From the NCBI RefSeq assembly GCF_003340565.1, contig NZ_QPLK01000002.1:124001-188000 (forward strand): 64,000 bases of DNA. Direction: 5' to 3'. Positions 26,729 to 35,083 of the stretch are shown here, piece after piece. The position numbers were made by a program, and so were the translations under genes. Every line of letters starts with the position of its first letter. Position 1 is the first letter of the stretch. This DNA is from Rhodovulum sp. 12E13. Its GTDB lineage: Bacteria; Pseudomonadota; Alphaproteobacteria; Rhodobacterales; Rhodobacteraceae. The notes beneath the pieces are model-generated. The model saw nothing but the letters and a program-made list of their open reading frames with translations. It made no database searches and was not told the origin of the DNA.

Positions 26729-28086
26729 GCCTTCCCCTCCGCAGGGCGTGGCGCGGCGCCGCCGGGTGCCGGCTGACCGAGACACGCGGCGAGGCGGCGG
26801 AACGCGGCCGCCGCGCCGTCGGACGACGGTTCGGCCACGAACGCGTCGAGCGCAGGCCAGGTCGCTACCGCAGTATCGGTCTCGCCGTCGGTGCCGGGGG
26901 TATAAAGCCCTGACTGGATCATCAATTCTGCGTCCTCGTAGGCCGCGAGCCGCCGCCGCGCGATGCCGATCAGGCGGTTCTCGTCTTCGCTGGCGCAATC
27001 TGGCAGGCTGCGCGAGACCGAGCGCAGAACGTCGACGGCGGGAAAGCGGCCGCGCTCGGCGATCGCCCGCTCGAGCACGACGTGGCCGTCGAGAACGCCG
27101 CGCAGGATGTCGGCCACGGGCTCGTCCATGTCGGCGCCCGCGACCAGAACGGCGAAGAGCGCCGTGATGTCGCCCGCCGCGCCCTCGGCGCCGGGCCCCG
27201 CCCGCTCGGCCAGCGCCATGATCGCATGCGCCACCGAGGGCGGATACCCTCGCAGAGCCGCGCTCTCGCCCGAAGCGAGCGCGATCTCGCGATGCGCCTC
27301 CGCGAACCGGGTGACGGAGTCCGCCAGAAGCAGAACGTGCCGCCCTGCATCGCGGAAATGCTCGGCCACCGCCATCGCCGTCCAGAGCGCACGGCGGCGG
27401 ACGAGCGGCGGCTGATCCGACGTGGCCACCACGATCACTGCACGCGCCATCCCCTCGGGCCCGAGCGCGCGCTCGACGAACTCGCGCAGCTCGCGACCGC
27501 GCTCGCCGATCAGGGCGATGACGGTGACATCGGACTGCACCTGCCGCCCGAGCGCGCCGAGCAGCCGCGACTTGCCGACGCCAGCCCCGGCGAAGAGGCC
27601 CATGCGCTGCCCCCGCACGATGGGCAGGATTGTGTCGAACACGGCCATGCCGGTGGCCAGCCGCGGCCCGAGGGCCCGCCGCGCCACCGCAGGCGGAGGC
27701 AGGCCACGCAGCGGGCGCGCGGTGTCGCCGCGCGGCAGGGAGCGCCCGTCGAGCGGGGATCCGTCGGCATCGACGATCCGGCCGATCCAGCCGTCGTGCG
27801 GCGCCACGCGTGCGGGGCCGAGGTGCAGCGCCGCGTCGCCCACACGCAGCCCCTCGCCTGGCCCCTCGGGCAATATCTCGGCCCCGTCTGCGCGGATCTC
27901 GACGATCTCGCCCGCGATCGGGCCGTCGCGCGACTCGAGGCGCACCCGGTCGCCCAGAGCCGCCGCGTCGGCCAGCCCCGTGACGTGCACGAGGCCACCG
28001 CCCGCCCGCGTGACGCGCCCCACCGCGCGCGCCGGCCTGATCGCGGCAATCTCTGCCGCGAGCCCCGTCAGACTTCTGCCCTGCAT
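26725..28086 (-). CDS. fliI: Flagellum-specific ATPase FliI
   Basis: A 453-residue F1-beta-like ATPase that powers and orders type III export of flagellar subunits. Walker A is AGAGVGKS, within GQRMGLFAGAGVGKSRLLGA; ALIGERGRELREFVE and HVLLLADSVTRFAEAHREIA carry the catalytic Glu and Walker B. The N-terminal beta-barrel domain is present and length is normal. The ATG at 28086 has AGGAGG 5 nt upstream. It stands alone on the minus strand between two plus-strand groups; a CtrA-like box lies 45 nt upstream. Confidence 0.95.
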   Translation of the reverse strand: MQGRSLTGLAAEIAAIRPARAVGRVTRAGGGLVHVTGLADAAALGDRVRLESRDGPIAGEIVEIRADGAEILPEGPGEGLRVGDAALHLGPARVAPHDGWIGRIVDADGSPLDGRSLPRGDTARPLRGLPPPAVARRALGPRLATGMAVFDTILPIVRGQRMGLFAGAGVGKSRLLGALGRQVQSDVTVIALIGERGRELREFVERALGPEGMARAVIVVATSDQPPLVRRRALWTAMAVAEHFRDAGRHVLLLADSVTRFAEAHREIALASGESAALRGYPPSVAHAIMALAERAGPGAEGAAGDITALFAVLVAGADMDEPVADILRGVLDGHVVLERAIAERGRFPAVDVLRSVSRSLPDCASEDENRLIGIARRRLAAYEDAELMIQSGLYTPGTDGETDTAVATWPALDAFVAEPSSDGAAAAFRRLAACLGQPAPGGAAPRPAEGKA

Positions 28087-28130
28087 CCTGCCCTCCTGGC
28101 GATGGTGCACCGTTTCTAAAGGAATCAGCC

Positions 28131-28145
28131 TTAAGCCGACGTTGA
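28131..28145. promoter_or_regulatory. CtrA-like box between fliI and flgB
   Basis: TTAA, 7-nt spacer, TTGA: seven of eight consensus bases of the CtrA full site. It lies 45 nt from the fliI start and only 20 nt from the flgB start, so direct activation of fliI fits better by distance; flgB may be driven from the same divergent gap (28087-28164). Confidence 0.58.
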
Positions 28146-28164
28146 AGACAGAGGGAGAAGCCCG

Positions 28165-28563
28165 ATGTTCGGCGAATTGCAGATCTTCCGCATGGCGCAG
28201 GGCCTCGCCCGCCATGCCGCCGCCCGGCAGGAGGCCGTCGCCCGGAACGTGGCCAACGTGAACACGCCGGGCTACAAGCGGGTCGGCATCCCCGATTTCG
28301 CGGCGCTCTACGCCCACCGCACCCGCTCCGGCGAGGGTCTGGGGCTGCAGGCCACCCGCGCCGGCCATTTCGGTGCCGGCCACGGCTATCCGACGCCGGC
28401 CGCGCGCGAGGTCGCCGGAGCACGCGAGGCGCCCAACGGCAACTCGGTCTCGCTCGAGACCGAGATCATGGAGGCCGCCACACTCCGGCGCGACCACGAC
28501 ATGGCGCTCGCCGTCTATCGCAGCGCGATGACGGTCCTGCGCGCCGGCATCGGGCGGAGGTAA
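28165..28563 (+). CDS. flgB: Flagellar basal-body rod protein FlgB
   Basis: A 132-residue proximal-rod protein. The rod-protein motif in the N-terminal helix is AVARNVANVNTPGYKR, and the C-terminal helix is TEIMEAATLRRDHDMALAVY. A GAGGGAG ribosome-binding site precedes the ATG. It heads the plus-strand operon flgB-flgC-fliE-fliQ-flgF-flgG-flgA-flgH-fliL2, with 4 nt to flgC. Confidence 0.93.
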   Translation: MFGELQIFRMAQGLARHAAARQEAVARNVANVNTPGYKRVGIPDFAALYAHRTRSGEGLGLQATRAGHFGAGHGYPTPAAREVAGAREAPNGNSVSLETEIMEAATLRRDHDMALAVYRSAMTVLRAGIGRR

Positions 28564-28567
28564 GGCG

Positions 28568-28960
28568 ATGAGCGATCTGCTTCGCACCATGGCGCTGTCG
28601 GCCTCGGGCATGAAGGCGCAATCGACCCGCCTGCGCCACGTTTCCGAGAATATCGCCAACGCCGACACGCCCGGCTTCCGGCGCAAGCTCGTCTCGTTCG
28701 AGCCGGCGCCGGCGCGGATGGGCGAGCCCGCGCTGGTCGAGACCGGCCGCGTACGCCTCGACACGTCCGAGCTGCCGCTGGTTCACGACCCCGGCAACCC
28801 GCTGGCCGACGAGAGCGGCAATGTCCGAGGGTCAAACGTCGATCTCGTGGTCGAGATCGCCGACGCCAGGCAGGCCCAGCGAAGCTACGAGGCCAACCTC
28901 AAGATGTTCGACCAGGCACGGCAGATGACCACGAGCCTGCTCGAGCTGCTGCGCAGATAA
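28568..28960 (+). CDS. flgC: Flagellar basal-body rod protein FlgC
   Basis: A 130-residue proximal-rod protein. It has the axial-protein N-terminal motif LRHVSENIANADTPGFRRK and the conserved C-terminal half GSNVDLVVEIADARQAQRSY followed by a hydrophobic helix. Length is normal for FlgC. It starts 4 nt after flgB and is followed 11 nt later by fliE, which joins the rod to the MS ring. Confidence 0.94.
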   Translation: MSDLLRTMALSASGMKAQSTRLRHVSENIANADTPGFRRKLVSFEPAPARMGEPALVETGRVRLDTSELPLVHDPGNPLADESGNVRGSNVDLVVEIADARQAQRSYEANLKMFDQARQMTTSLLELLRR

Positions 28961-28971
28961 AGGAGACCAGA

Positions 28972-29301
28972 ATGGATATCCGCGCGACCCAGGCCGCCCG
29001 CCTCTACCAGGGTGCGGCGGCGCCCAGCCCGTCGCTCACCGCACCCTCTTCGTCGGGTCCGCCGGCCGCCGGCCCGTTCGCCCCCGGCAGCTTCGGCCAG
29101 ACGGCGACCGCCGCAGCCCGCGACTTCGCCGAGACGCTCGGCGCGGCGGAGCGCACCGCGCAGGACGCGCTCGTGGGCAAGGCCGACCCGCACGCCCTGG
29201 TCGAGGCGCTCAGCCAGAGCGAGCTCGCGGTCGAGGCCGCCGTCGCCGTGCGCGACCGGGTGGTCGAGGCCTACCAGGAAATCCTGCGGATGCCGGTCTG
29301 A
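28972..29301 (+). CDS. fliE: Flagellar hook-basal body complex protein FliE
   Basis: A 109-residue protein that links the MS ring (FliF) to the rod. The conserved C-terminal part reads ADPHALVEALSQSELAVEAA then VRDRVVEAYQEILRMPV, which is typical of FliE. The N-terminal ~45 residues are Pro/Ser/Ala-rich, as expected for a secretion region. GGAGA precedes the ATG. The fliQ start follows the stop after 3 nt. Confidence 0.92.
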   Translation: MDIRATQAARLYQGAAAPSPSLTAPSSSGPPAAGPFAPGSFGQTATAAARDFAETLGAAERTAQDALVGKADPHALVEALSQSELAVEAAVAVRDRVVEAYQEILRMPV

Positions 29302-29304
29302 CCC

Positions 29305-29577
29305 ATGCAAGAGGCCGTCTTCTACGACACGATGCGCCATGGCCTTTGGGTGTCGGTGATCATCTCGGTGCCGATCCTGTCGATGGCGCTGATCGCGGGC
29401 CTCGCGGTCGGCCTCTTCCAGGCGCTGACCTCTGTCCAGGAAATGACGCTGACCTTCGTGCCGAAGCTGCTGGCCATCGTCCTCGTCTTCTGGGGGTCGA
29501 TGGGGTTCATGACCCAGACGCTGACCGGCTACTTCCAGGCCGACATCGTGCCCCAGATCGCCGGAGGCGGCCCATGA
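29305..29577 (+). CDS. fliQ: Flagellar export gate protein FliQ
   Basis: A 90-residue inner-membrane protein with two long hydrophobic helices (VSVIISVPILSMALIAGLAV; LLAIVLVFWGSMGFMTQTL) and the family motif GLFQALTSVQEMTLTFVPK between them. It forms the FliPQR export gate at the centre of the MS ring; fliP and fliR are elsewhere in this locus (46645 and 34313). Its stop overlaps the flgF start (ATGA). Confidence 0.95.
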   Translation: MQEAVFYDTMRHGLWVSVIISVPILSMALIAGLAVGLFQALTSVQEMTLTFVPKLLAIVLVFWGSMGFMTQTLTGYFQADIVPQIAGGGP

Positions 29578-30287
29578 GCACCTCGATCGTCACCCTCGCC
29601 CGCCAGGTCGGCCTGATGCGCGAGATGAACACCGTCGCCAACAACATCGCCAATTCCGCGACCACGGGCTACCGTCGCGAGGGCGTGCTCTTCACCGAGT
29701 ACATCAAGGCGACGCCGGGCGGCGACAGCCTGTCGATGGCCGCAGCCCGCGCTCGCACGATCGACCTGTCGCAAGGCGCGCTGACGCAGACCGGCGGCAC
29801 GTTCGACCTGGCCATCGAAGGCGAAGGGTTCTTCCTCGTGCAGACTCCCGCGGGTGAGCGGCTGACCCGGGCGGGCACGTTCACGCCAAACGAGGCGGGA
29901 GACCTGGTCACCCCAGACGGGCACCCCCTGCTCGACGCCGGCGGCGCCCCCGTATTTGCCCCGCCCGGCGCCGAGGTCGTGACCATCGCGCCCGACGGCA
30001 CGATGTCGGCCAACGGCGCGCCGATCGCCCAGATCGGTCTCTGGCGGCCCATCGACCCCACCGACCTCGTGCGCGAGGCGGGCGCCCTCTTTCGCGCCGA
30101 GCAGGGCACCGAGCCCGTGATCGACGGCGGGCGCATCCTGCAGGGACGGATCGAAGGGCCGAACGTCGATCCCGTCACCGAGATCGCCCGCATGATCGAG
30201 GTCCAGCGCGCCTACGAGCTCGGGCAGGCCTTTCTCGACCGCGAATCCGACCGCCGCTCCAAACTGATCGACACGCTCACCCGCTGA
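29574..30287 (+). CDS. flgF: Flagellar basal-body rod protein FlgF
   Basis: A 237-residue proximal-rod protein of the FlgF/FlgG family. The N-terminal motif is MNTVANNIANSATTGYRREG, the middle has QTGGTFDLAIEGEGFFLVQT, and the C-terminal helix is ARMIEVQRAYELGQAFLDRE. ATG at 29574 overlaps the fliQ stop by 4 nt. It is slightly shorter than flgG downstream, as usual. Confidence 0.93.
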   Translation: MSTSIVTLARQVGLMREMNTVANNIANSATTGYRREGVLFTEYIKATPGGDSLSMAAARARTIDLSQGALTQTGGTFDLAIEGEGFFLVQTPAGERLTRAGTFTPNEAGDLVTPDGHPLLDAGGAPVFAPPGAEVVTIAPDGTMSANGAPIAQIGLWRPIDPTDLVREAGALFRAEQGTEPVIDGGRILQGRIEGPNVDPVTEIARMIEVQRAYELGQAFLDRESDRRSKLIDTLTR

Positions 30288-30297
30288 GGAGATACCG

Positions 30298-31083
30298 ATG
30301 GAATCGCTCAAGATCGCCGCCACGGGGATGGGCGCGCAGCAGATGCGCGTTGACACCATCGCCAACAACCTCGCGAACATGTCGACCACCGGCTACAACG
30401 CCCGCCGCGCCGAGTTTGCCGATCTGCACTACCGGCAGGAGGTTCGCCCCGGCACGGTCAGCGCCAGCGACGGCACGGTGCTGCCCACCGGCGTGCAGAT
30501 CGGTCTTGGCGTTCGGCCCGCAGCGGTCAGCGTCCAGCTCGCCCAGGGCGCGCTCGGCCGCACGGGCGGCGAGCTCGACGTGGCCATCGAGGGGCGCGGC
30601 TATCTCGAGATCGAGCTGCCGGCGGGGCTGCCCGCCTATACCCGAGACGGCGCCCTCAAACGCTCGCCCGACGGCCAGATCGTGACCGCGCAGGGCTACC
30701 CTGTGGTGCCCGACATCACGATCCCCGACGACGCCCGCGCGATCTCGATCTCGGCCGACGGCGAGATCTACGCCTTCTTCGCCGACGAGGTGGAGCCCGA
30801 GCTGCTCGGCCAGTTCACCCTCGCCACGTTCTCCAACGAGAAGGGCCTCGAGGCGATGGGCGACAACCTCTTCCTCGAAAGCCCCGCCTCGGGCCCGCCG
30901 CTCGTGTCGAACCCGGGCGAGGACGGGCTCGGCACCCTCCGGCAGGGCTTTCTCGAGGAGAGTTCGGTCGACGCCGTGCGCGAACTGACCGAGCTGATCG
31001 AGGCGCAGAGGGGCTACGAGCTCAATGCCAAGGTGATCACCGCAGCCGACCAGATGCTCGGCACGACCACGCAGATCCGATGA
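30298..31083 (+). CDS. flgG: Flagellar distal rod protein FlgG
   Basis: A 261-residue distal-rod protein. The signature N-terminus MESLKIAATGMGAQQMRVDT is followed by ANNLANMSTTGYNARRAEF; the rod-specific central part and the C-terminal SSVDAVRELTELIEAQRGYE are as expected. GAGGAGA precedes the ATG. The stop overlaps the flgA start by 4 nt. Confidence 0.96.
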   Translation: MESLKIAATGMGAQQMRVDTIANNLANMSTTGYNARRAEFADLHYRQEVRPGTVSASDGTVLPTGVQIGLGVRPAAVSVQLAQGALGRTGGELDVAIEGRGYLEIELPAGLPAYTRDGALKRSPDGQIVTAQGYPVVPDITIPDDARAISISADGEIYAFFADEVEPELLGQFTLATFSNEKGLEAMGDNLFLESPASGPPLVSNPGEDGLGTLRQGFLEESSVDAVRELTELIEAQRGYELNAKVITAADQMLGTTTQIR

Positions 31084-31520
31084 CGCGGATCGCCTCCCTC
31101 CTGCTTCTCGCCGCGCTCGCGCCGCCCGCGTCCGCCGAGACCCTGATCGCCGCAGCGACCATCCGCAGCCACACCGTGCTTGCGCCCGAGCATCTCGCGG
31201 TGGTGCCCGAGACGGTGCCGGGGGCGCTCGCCGACCCGGTCGAGGCGGTCGGGCTGGAGACCCGCGTGGTGCTCTATGCCGGCCGGCCGATACGCGCCGC
31301 CGACCTCGGCCCGCCCGCCCTGATCGACCGCAACCAGATCGTGCCGCTGATCTACCGGCAGAACGGGCTGGCCATCGAGACCGAGGGCCGCGCCCTCGAC
31401 CGTGCCGCCGCCGGCGAGGCGGTGCGCGTGCTCAACCTCGCCTCGCGCAACACTGTGACGGGAATCCTCGACGCCCAGGGCCGCGTGCACGTGGGCGACC
31501 TGCCCCAAACGACGGAGTGA
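31080..31520 (+). CDS. flgA: Flagellar P-ring assembly chaperone FlgA
   Basis: A 146-residue periplasmic protein with a signal peptide (RIASLLLLAALAPPASA) and a SAF domain, shown by IRSHTVLAPEHLAVVPE and RNQIVPLIYRQNGLAIETEG. FlgA assists FlgI in building the P ring; flgI is not in the window. It is the short form of FlgA without the extra N-terminal domain of enterobacteria. Start overlaps flgG by 4 nt. Confidence 0.93.
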   Translation: MTRIASLLLLAALAPPASAETLIAAATIRSHTVLAPEHLAVVPETVPGALADPVEAVGLETRVVLYAGRPIRAADLGPPALIDRNQIVPLIYRQNGLAIETEGRALDRAAAGEAVRVLNLASRNTVTGILDAQGRVHVGDLPQTTE

Positions 31521-31522
31521 TC

Positions 31523-32287
31523 ATGACCGCCAATCGCCCGCTCGCCGGCCGCCCCCTCACGAGGGCGCTCGCCCTTTGCTGTCTCGGCGGCGTCGCGCTC
31601 GCCGGCTGCGACCGGCTCGACCATGTGGGAAAGCCGCCCGCCCTGACACCGATCGAAGGCAACTCGGAGCAACGGGCGATGTCGGTCACGCCGCTGCCCG
31701 ACCGGCTCGATCCGGCGCTTCCCGCCGACGCGGCCTCGCTCTGGAGCCGCGACCGCAGCTCTTTGCTCGGCGACCGCCGCGCGCGCGCCCGCGGCGACAT
31801 CCTCACCGTGGTGATCGAGATCGACGAGAGCGCGCAGATAGAGAACTCGACCGAGCGCTCGCGCAACGCCGGCGAGGAGCTGGGTATTCCGCAGCTGTTC
31901 GGCCTGCCGCAGCGCGCCAACGAGCGTCTGCCCGAGGGGGTGACCCTCGACGACGCCGTGTCGCTGGACTCCTCCAGCCGCTTCGGCGGCGAGGGCTCTG
32001 TCCAGCGGAGCGAGGAACTGACGCTTCGGGTCGCCGCGACCGTGGTCGAGGTGCTGCGCAACGGCGTGCTTCGGGTCGAGGGCCGCCAGGAGGTGCGTGT
32101 GAACTTCGAGGTGCGCGAGCTGATCGTCAGCGGCTACGTCCGGCCCGAGGACATCTCGCGCCGTAACGAGATCACCTATGACAAGATCGCCCAGGCGCGC
32201 ATCTCCTATGGCGGTCGCGGCCAGATCACCGACGTGCAGCAGCCGCGCTACGGGCAGCAGATCGGCGACATCCTCCTGCCGTTCTGA
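31523..32287 (+). CDS. flgH: Flagellar L-ring lipoprotein FlgH
   Basis: A 254-residue outer-membrane lipoprotein that forms the L ring. The signal sequence ends in LAGC, with Cys29 as lipidation site. Conserved FlgH sequence includes RRARARGDILTVVIEIDESA, SRFGGEGSVQR and VNFEVRELIVSGYVRPEDIS. The ATG at 31523 is preferred because GGAG lies 5 nt before it; a GTG six nt upstream overlaps the flgA stop and is the alternative. Confidence 0.95.
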   Translation: MTANRPLAGRPLTRALALCCLGGVALAGCDRLDHVGKPPALTPIEGNSEQRAMSVTPLPDRLDPALPADAASLWSRDRSSLLGDRRARARGDILTVVIEIDESAQIENSTERSRNAGEELGIPQLFGLPQRANERLPEGVTLDDAVSLDSSSRFGGEGSVQRSEELTLRVAATVVEVLRNGVLRVEGRQEVRVNFEVRELIVSGYVRPEDISRRNEITYDKIAQARISYGGRGQITDVQQPRYGQQIGDILLPF

Positions 32288-32295
32288 GGCCCGCG

Positions 32296-32850
32296 ATGAA
32301 GGCGCTGATCCTCCCCATCGTTCTCGGCCTCGCGGGCGCCGGCGCCGGCATCGGCGCCGGTCTGTGGCTGCAGCCAACGCCGCAGTCGCCGTCCGGTGGC
32401 GAGGCCGGCCCCTCCGACCCCGGTCAGGAGAGCCCCGGCGGCGATCCGGTCTCCGGCGGAGATCCCTCGGCAGAGCCGGGGCCAGGCATGTCGCCGATGT
32501 CGGGTCGCGACCGCCCGCCGATCGAGCAGATCGACTTCGTCCGCATGACCAACCAGTTCGTCGTCCCCGTCCTTCGCCAGGGCGACGTGGCCGCGCTGGT
32601 CGTCGTGTCGGTCGGTGTCGAGGTTCGGGCGGGCCTGCGCGACATGGTCTTCGCGCGGGAGCCCAAGCTGCGCGACGCCTTTCTGCGCGTGATGTTCGAT
32701 CACGCGAATGCCGGCGGGTTCGACGGGGTCTTCACCTCCGGCCCGCAGATGGCCACCTTGCGCCGCAACCTGTGGGAGGCCGCACGACCCGTGCTCGGGG
32801 CCGATCTCTTCGACGTGCTCATCACCGACATCGCCCGGCAGGACACCTAG
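32296..32850 (+). CDS. FliL-family flagellar basal-body-associated protein (second copy)
   Basis: A 184-residue protein with one N-terminal membrane segment (ILPIVLGLAGAGAGIGAGLWL), a ~45-residue Gly/Pro/Ser-rich linker, and a C-terminal domain (FVRMTNQFVVPVLRQGDVAA then EPKLRDAFLRVMFDHANAGG) resembling FliL, which rings the stator and supports torque. A second fliL lies at 43468-43974, so two paralogues exist in one locus. It ends the flgB operon, 8 nt after flgH, and overlaps the convergent fliJ-like stop by 4 nt. Confidence 0.82.
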   Translation: MKALILPIVLGLAGAGAGIGAGLWLQPTPQSPSGGEAGPSDPGQESPGGDPVSGGDPSAEPGPGMSPMSGRDRPPIEQIDFVRMTNQFVVPVLRQGDVAALVVVSVGVEVRAGLRDMVFAREPKLRDAFLRVMFDHANAGGFDGVFTSGPQMATLRRNLWEAARPVLGADLFDVLITDIARQDT

Positions 32851-33215
32851 CGCCGGGTCTCCTTCTCGCGCGCAAGAAGCCGCTCCAGAACGGAATGGCG
32901 CGCGATCAGGCGCGCGCTGTCCTGCCGGATCGTCAGGGTCTCGGCGCGGCGCGCGGCCTGCTCCGTCAGCAGCCGGCGGCGCTCGCGCTCGGCCCAGCGC
33001 AGCCAGGCCGCCGCCGCCCGTGCCCCGGCCGGGCCGTCGGCAGGCCCGGCGGCGAGCGCCGCAAGACGCCCGCCCTCGAGCCGGCCGAGGCTCTGCCGCG
33101 TCTCGACTTCCGCACGCTGGGCGGCGGCAAGCCGCTGCCGGGCGGCCCGGGCCTGCAGGTCGGCCAACCGCTCCAGCCGCTCGAGCTGCGCCTTCCGCCG
33201 CGCCGCCCGGCTCAC
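32847..33215 (-). CDS. FliJ-like coiled-coil protein
   Basis: A ~122-residue, very Arg/Ala-rich helical protein (RKAQLERLERLADLQARAAR; WLRWAERERRRLLTEQAARR). Size, coiled-coil character and place directly after flhB suggest a FliJ-type export cofactor, which would couple FliI to FlhA. FliJ proteins are poorly conserved, so this is inferred from context. The start is GTG overlapping the flhB stop (GTGA). Confidence 0.65.
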   Translation of the reverse strand: MSRAARRKAQLERLERLADLQARAARQRLAAAQRAEVETRQSLGRLEGGRLAALAAGPADGPAGARAAAAWLRWAERERRRLLTEQAARRAETLTIRQDSARLIARHSVLERLLAREKETRR

Positions 33216-34300
33216 AGCACCGACCGGCGCGCCCGCGCGCGCACCTCCTCGGAGAAACGGATCGCGGCGGCGACCTGGGCGTAGAGCTCGGGGCCGATCT
33301 CTTCGCCGATCTCGACGGTCGCGTGCAGGGCGCGCGCCGTCGGCGGATCGTGTCGGATGGGCACGCCCGCCTCCTCGGCCACCTCGCGGATCCGCAGCGC
33401 CACCTGATCGGCGCCCTTGGCCACGCAGATCGGCGCGCCCTCCTGTATCCGGCTCCATTTCAGGGCGACGGCATAGTGGGTGGGGTTCACCACCACGACC
33501 GAGGCCTGCCCGACATCGGCCAGCATCGCGTTCTGCGCGATCGTCATGCCTTTCTGCCGGCGCCGCTCCTTGAGGTACGGGTCGCCCTCGGATTCCTTGA
33601 CCTCGTCGCGCAACTCCTTGTGGCTCATGCGGTTTTTCCGGCGATGTTCCACATGCTGCCAAACGAGATCGAGCGCCCCGATCACCAGCATGATCCCGAC
33701 GACGATGGCGAGGAACTCGACTCCCAGCCGTCCGACCAAGAGGGCCACCTGACGCGGGTCGAGCGTCGCCGAGAGCACCAGGTCGTCGAGCGCGCTCGCG
33801 ATGTAGACGGCCAGCGCGCCCGAGTAGACCACGAGCTTGACGAAGCTCTTGAGGAACTCCACCAGGCCCGACAGGCCGAACTTGTTCTTGGCGTTCTGCA
33901 GGGGCGAGATGCGCGAGATCTTGGGCAGCAGCTTGTCGGGTGTGAAGATGAGCGCCCGCTGCACGATGAGCGCCAGAACGACAAGCGCCGCCGGCGCCGC
34001 CCAGATCGGCGCAAGCGCTACCCCGGTCGCCCCGAGCAGCGCCCCCGGCAACGCTGCACCGTGCCCGTCGAACAGCAGCGGCGCGATCCGCTCGGGTCGG
34101 GCGATCAGCGCGGTGGCGAGTGCGCCGAGCCGATCGACGATCATGCCGCCCGCCGCCACCAGAGCGAGCAGGATGCCGGCATAGCCGATCGCGGTGGCCA
34201 GGTCGGCCGAGCGGGGTATTTCGCCCTTGCGCCGAAGCTCGTCGAGCCGCCGCGGCGTCGGGTCGTGGATCTTGCTTTCCTGGCTCTTCTCTTCGGCCAT
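33212..34300 (-). CDS. flhB: Flagellar export switch protein FlhB
   Basis: A 362-residue export-apparatus membrane protein. The N-terminus (KSQESKIHDPTPRRLDELRR then GEIPRSADLATA) and four hydrophobic segments are typical. The cytoplasmic domain contains the self-cleaving NPTH motif at residues 272-275 (VVVNPTHYAVALKW), needed for the hook-to-filament specificity switch triggered by FliK. Normal length. It is between fliR (12 bp upstream) and the fliJ-like gene. Confidence 0.96.
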   Translation of the reverse strand: MAEEKSQESKIHDPTPRRLDELRRKGEIPRSADLATAIGYAGILLALVAAGGMIVDRLGALATALIARPERIAPLLFDGHGAALPGALLGATGVALAPIWAAPAALVVLALIVQRALIFTPDKLLPKISRISPLQNAKNKFGLSGLVEFLKSFVKLVVYSGALAVYIASALDDLVLSATLDPRQVALLVGRLGVEFLAIVVGIMLVIGALDLVWQHVEHRRKNRMSHKELRDEVKESEGDPYLKERRRQKGMTIAQNAMLADVGQASVVVVNPTHYAVALKWSRIQEGAPICVAKGADQVALRIREVAEEAGVPIRHDPPTARALHATVEIGEEIGPELYAQVAAAIRFSEEVRARARRSVL

Positions 34301-34312
34301 GTCGGTCGCCTC

Positions 34313-35083
34313 TCACGGGGTGGCGAAGGGCCGGTCGAGCGTGGCATGCAGCGCCGTCAGCCAGACCTCGAGCATCAGGGGGGCGGTGAGCGCGAGCAGG
34401 GCGAGGGCGGCGCCGGTGATCGCGGGGGCGCCGACGAAGGCCACCATGAGCTGCGGCATGGCGCGATTGATCGCCCCGAGCGCGAGATTGTAGACGAAGG
34501 CGGCGAGCACGAAGGGTGCGGCGAGGCTGAAGGCCAGCGAAAAGGCGCGCGCCACGTGGCCGATACCCAGTTGCGCGAGTTCGCCCGAGGCGAGCGGGGT
34601 GCCGGCGGGAAAGAGCTGGTACGTCAGGATCAGCGCCTCGGCCACGCGCAGATGCAGGTCGGTCATCGCCGCGAGCGCGAGCCCGCTCACCACGAGAAGG
34701 TGGCCGATGGCGGGCAGGGGCTCGGCCGCCGCACCGCCGAAGAGCTGGGCGAGCGACGTCGATTGCGCGGCTATGGTTCCGGCGATCTGCAGGGCGTGGA
34801 TCAGAAGGCGCAGCATCAGCCCGAACGCGAGACCGACCGCCGTCTCGGTGCCGAGCAGGCGGGCGAACTCGCCCCAGGCGGGCGGGGCCATTCCGTCGGC
34901 CACGGCAGGCGCGACCAGCAGGGTGAGGGCCAGCGTGGCTGCGAGGCGGACGCGCATCGAGAGCGTCTGCTCGCCGAAGCCGGGCAGCACGGCCATGGCC
35001 GCCCCGATCCGCAGGAACACGGCCAGACCGCCGGCCAGCGCCCCCTCCCACATCAGGGTCGCGGCCGCGATCAGCTCGGTCAC
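34313..35083 (-). CDS. fliR: Flagellar export gate protein FliR
   Basis: A 256-residue inner-membrane protein with about six hydrophobic segments and the FliR-type features FLRIGAAMAVLPGFGEQTLS near the start and AGTIAAQSTSLAQLFGGAA in the middle. It completes the FliPQR gate. GTG start overlapping the flhA stop by 4 nt, so flhA-fliR-flhB are translated as a coupled unit. Confidence 0.94.
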   Translation of the reverse strand: MTELIAAATLMWEGALAGGLAVFLRIGAAMAVLPGFGEQTLSMRVRLAATLALTLLVAPAVADGMAPPAWGEFARLLGTETAVGLAFGLMLRLLIHALQIAGTIAAQSTSLAQLFGGAAAEPLPAIGHLLVVSGLALAAMTDLHLRVAEALILTYQLFPAGTPLASGELAQLGIGHVARAFSLAFSLAAPFVLAAFVYNLALGAINRAMPQLMVAFVGAPAITGAALALLALTAPLMLEVWLTALHATLDRPFATP